DNA of 64,000 nt from Gracilariopsis chorda (taxonomy: Eukaryota > Rhodophyta > Florideophyceae > Gracilariales > Gracilariaceae), in assembly GCA_003194525.1 (NCBI GenBank), contig NBIV01000039.1, positions 62,001 through 126,000 of the forward strand, given 5' to 3'. Of this stretch, positions 62,384 through 64,000 are shown piece by piece; the stretch's first letter is position 1, and the number at the start of each line of letters is the position of its first letter. A program made the position numbers and the translations under genes. The notes beneath the pieces are model-generated. The model did not search any database. It had not been told where the DNA came from and was given only the letters and a program-made list of their open reading frames with translations.

Positions 62384-64000
62384 GAACCAAGCCCAAGTTA
62401 CAGAATAGCATTGCATCTTCTCTCCTCCGCAGGCATCGAGAGTATTCTAACACGCATTCTGATGCAACCATTTAAAACATTCGTGGCTGTTGATGCACTA
62501 CTATGATGGTTAATAAGTCTGACCTTCCGATGGAGGGGAAGGTTGGCTGACGCTCTTTTATAGGGCTTCCAACAGTCTATCTGCCTTTCAGACTGAAATA
62601 TAAGCTACCTGCTGTCTCTCATCAGCTTGCTAAAGGCTGATCACGATGATTAAGCCTGACTTAACTTGAAGCTCTACGTTTGTGTTCTACAGTTGACGTT
62701 AAACCTTACAATAAGTTGCTACATATTGAACGCAACAGAAACCCTTTGAAGAAGGTCGCACTGCTCTGGCATCATAATGGTGCCTTGCACTCAAAGAATG
62801 CAAAATCAAGGAGAGAACAATTACCATATGCGCGTGAGAGAAGGGGAAAGCCGGCAAGGATATTATTAGAACGTGGCCGCAGAAATTGCTTGGTTTCCTG
62901 CAGAGAGAAGTATCTGGAAACATCCCCTTTTACCCTTTTGTTGTGAGTAGACTGTAAAAGCTTACAATAAAGAAGAAGAATGTAACACAATGCAAAAACG
63001 CTAAAGAGATCCTTTCCTGAACGTTTCTTTATTCACAAAACAATCTTTGCATGGAATTGCACAATATTCGCTTGCACTGGCTCAGAGCGGCAATGACGGG
63101 GGATCATCTCATTAGCCGTCAAAGTTTGCGCGGCGCTTGTTTCTCATCCACTGAAACACCCTTTCCATCCTTGAAGGGGAAGGGGCAAAGGGATCCGGCG
63201 TGTTGAAAACTTCTCTTGGTCTAACTTTGCGCGAATTACGCTCGTGCCGTCTGGCTACCATTTTCTCCCATTCCGTTAACGGCTTGGGCGTAGGCTTCTT
63301 GTATTCGTTCCCACTAGAATTGGCTTTCGTGTTGTTCTGGAATCTCATTCTTTGGCCAACACCCTTTGCTCCATCCCCCACAGGCCTCATTGATTGAGGT
63401 CTATGAGGGTGCTGAACACCTCGTTCTTTTCGCACGGGTGTTATCTCTTCTTCATGTGATGGAGCTTGGTCTTGCGCATACGTGGAAGACGTATACGTGG
63501 GTATCTTTCTTTGAGAGTATCCTACGCGCTCTTCCTCTATCCGTTCCCAGCGCTCTTGTAGGAGAGCTTGCTTGTATTTTGAAGATCTTCTTGTTTCCTC
63601 GTCAAGCTTTTGCTCCAACCGTTCTATTTCATTGAGTTTGTTTCCAATCACCTTTCCCAGTACCTCCGTGTCCTGCTTCAATATAAAACAAACTTGCTCA
63701 ATGTCGCTCATCATGTTGACTGCCTTTTGTCTAAGCGTTCGAGGTGGCTCATGTGTAAAGCGGTCCGTGTCCGCTTTCCTTCTGAATAGCTTCATGATCC
63801 GAGCGCAGGTTCTATGAATGGGGCGGTCATCTACCCATTCTGGGACCTTGCCAAACGAGGCGAGACTCCTGGCAACGGATGCATCCTCAACGGATAGCGA
63901 TCGTGAGGATGGGCAGATATCATCTTCTGGAAAACACATCCCCTTTGATAAGCAGACGAAAACGCTTGATTCCGTATGCTTTCCCTGTCTTGTTGATCCG
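62384..64000. repeat. Long dispersed repeat, copy 2 (cut by window end)
   Basis: Matches 38139-39762 in the same orientation. It contains the 3' part of a second copy of the 655-aa gene. Confidence 0.93.
63112..64000 (-). CDS. Second copy of the unknown coiled-coil gene, partial
   Basis: The C-terminal part (stop at 63112) is identical to the last 275 residues of the gene at 38874-40841 and continues open to the window edge. The 5' part lies outside. Same uncertainties as the first copy. Confidence 0.6.
   Translation of the reverse strand, partial: GSTRQGKHTESSVFVCLSKGMCFPEDDICPSSRSLSVEDASVARSLASFGKVPEWVDDRPIHRTCARIMKLFRRKADTDRFTHEPPRTLRQKAVNMMSDIEQVCFILKQDTEVLGKVIGNKLNEIERLEQKLDEETRRSSKYKQALLQERWERIEEERVGYSQRKIPTYTSSTYAQDQAPSHEEEITPVRKERGVQHPHRPQSMRPVGDGAKGVGQRMRFQNNTKANSSGNEYKKPTPKPLTEWEKMVARRHERNSRKVRPREVFNTPDPFAPSPSRMERVFQWMRNKRRANFDG

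Overview
Nuclear eukaryotic DNA, most likely from a red alga (inference). The genes are compact and mostly intronless. The introns seen are short GT..AG (54-200 bp). Several predicted plastid proteins begin with basic, Ser/Ala/Pro-rich leaders carrying an early phenylalanine, as in rhodophyte and glaucophyte transit peptides. A gene-dense GC-rich island abuts a transposon-rich AT-richer block, a layout known from florideophyte red algae such as Chondrus. No rRNA, tRNA, CRISPR or prokaryotic operon structure was recognised.

Left half (1-30.7 kb), gene island: cullin-4, a plant pectin-methyltransferase-like (DUF248) type II membrane protein, a coclaurine-N-methyltransferase/CMAS-like enzyme, a two-exon aquaporin, a five-exon C2 protein with an apparent 4-nt microexon, a membrane RING-H2 ligase, a plastid-type J-protein, an ABC1/ADCK kinase, a ferredoxin fused to a DnaJ-type zinc finger, a SWIM-RING ligase with an uncertain C-terminal frame, a two-exon C2H2 factor, an HDDC2-type HD phosphohydrolase, a coiled-coil protein, a ubiquitin-specific protease, triosephosphate isomerase (one-base frameshift as written), a UVR-UVR-ApaG plastid-type protein, and a bacterial-type guanine/8-oxoguanine deaminase-like amidohydrolase. 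Neighbours often share divergent promoters or convergent ends. Long C or pyrimidine tracts recur just upstream of start codons.

Right half (30.7-64 kb), transposon block: about 5.4 kb of apparently empty AT-rich DNA; a 580-bp PIF/Harbinger-like non-autonomous element (TTA target duplication, SANT remnant); an unknown 655-aa coiled-coil gene inside a repeat whose second copy lies 24.2 kb away and runs off the window; a small secreted-protein gene with CRE and TATA boxes; a decayed pogo-like transposase on the minus strand; and a second DDE transposase split by a 12.2-kb Ty3/gypsy chromovirus (48019-60245, 5-bp TSD GGACG). That chromovirus has gag, a possible -1 frameshift site, PR-RT-RNaseH-integrase-chromodomain, an antisense Helitron/Pif1-type helicase fragment inside pol, and a long antisense ORF between pol and the 3' LTR. 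A gag-like fragment lies right of it.

Three of the five E3/DUB-type proteins of the island (cullin-4, RING-H2, SWIM-RING) and the USP belong to the ubiquitin system, but nothing suggests a cluster with a common job. The transposon block records successive nested insertions.
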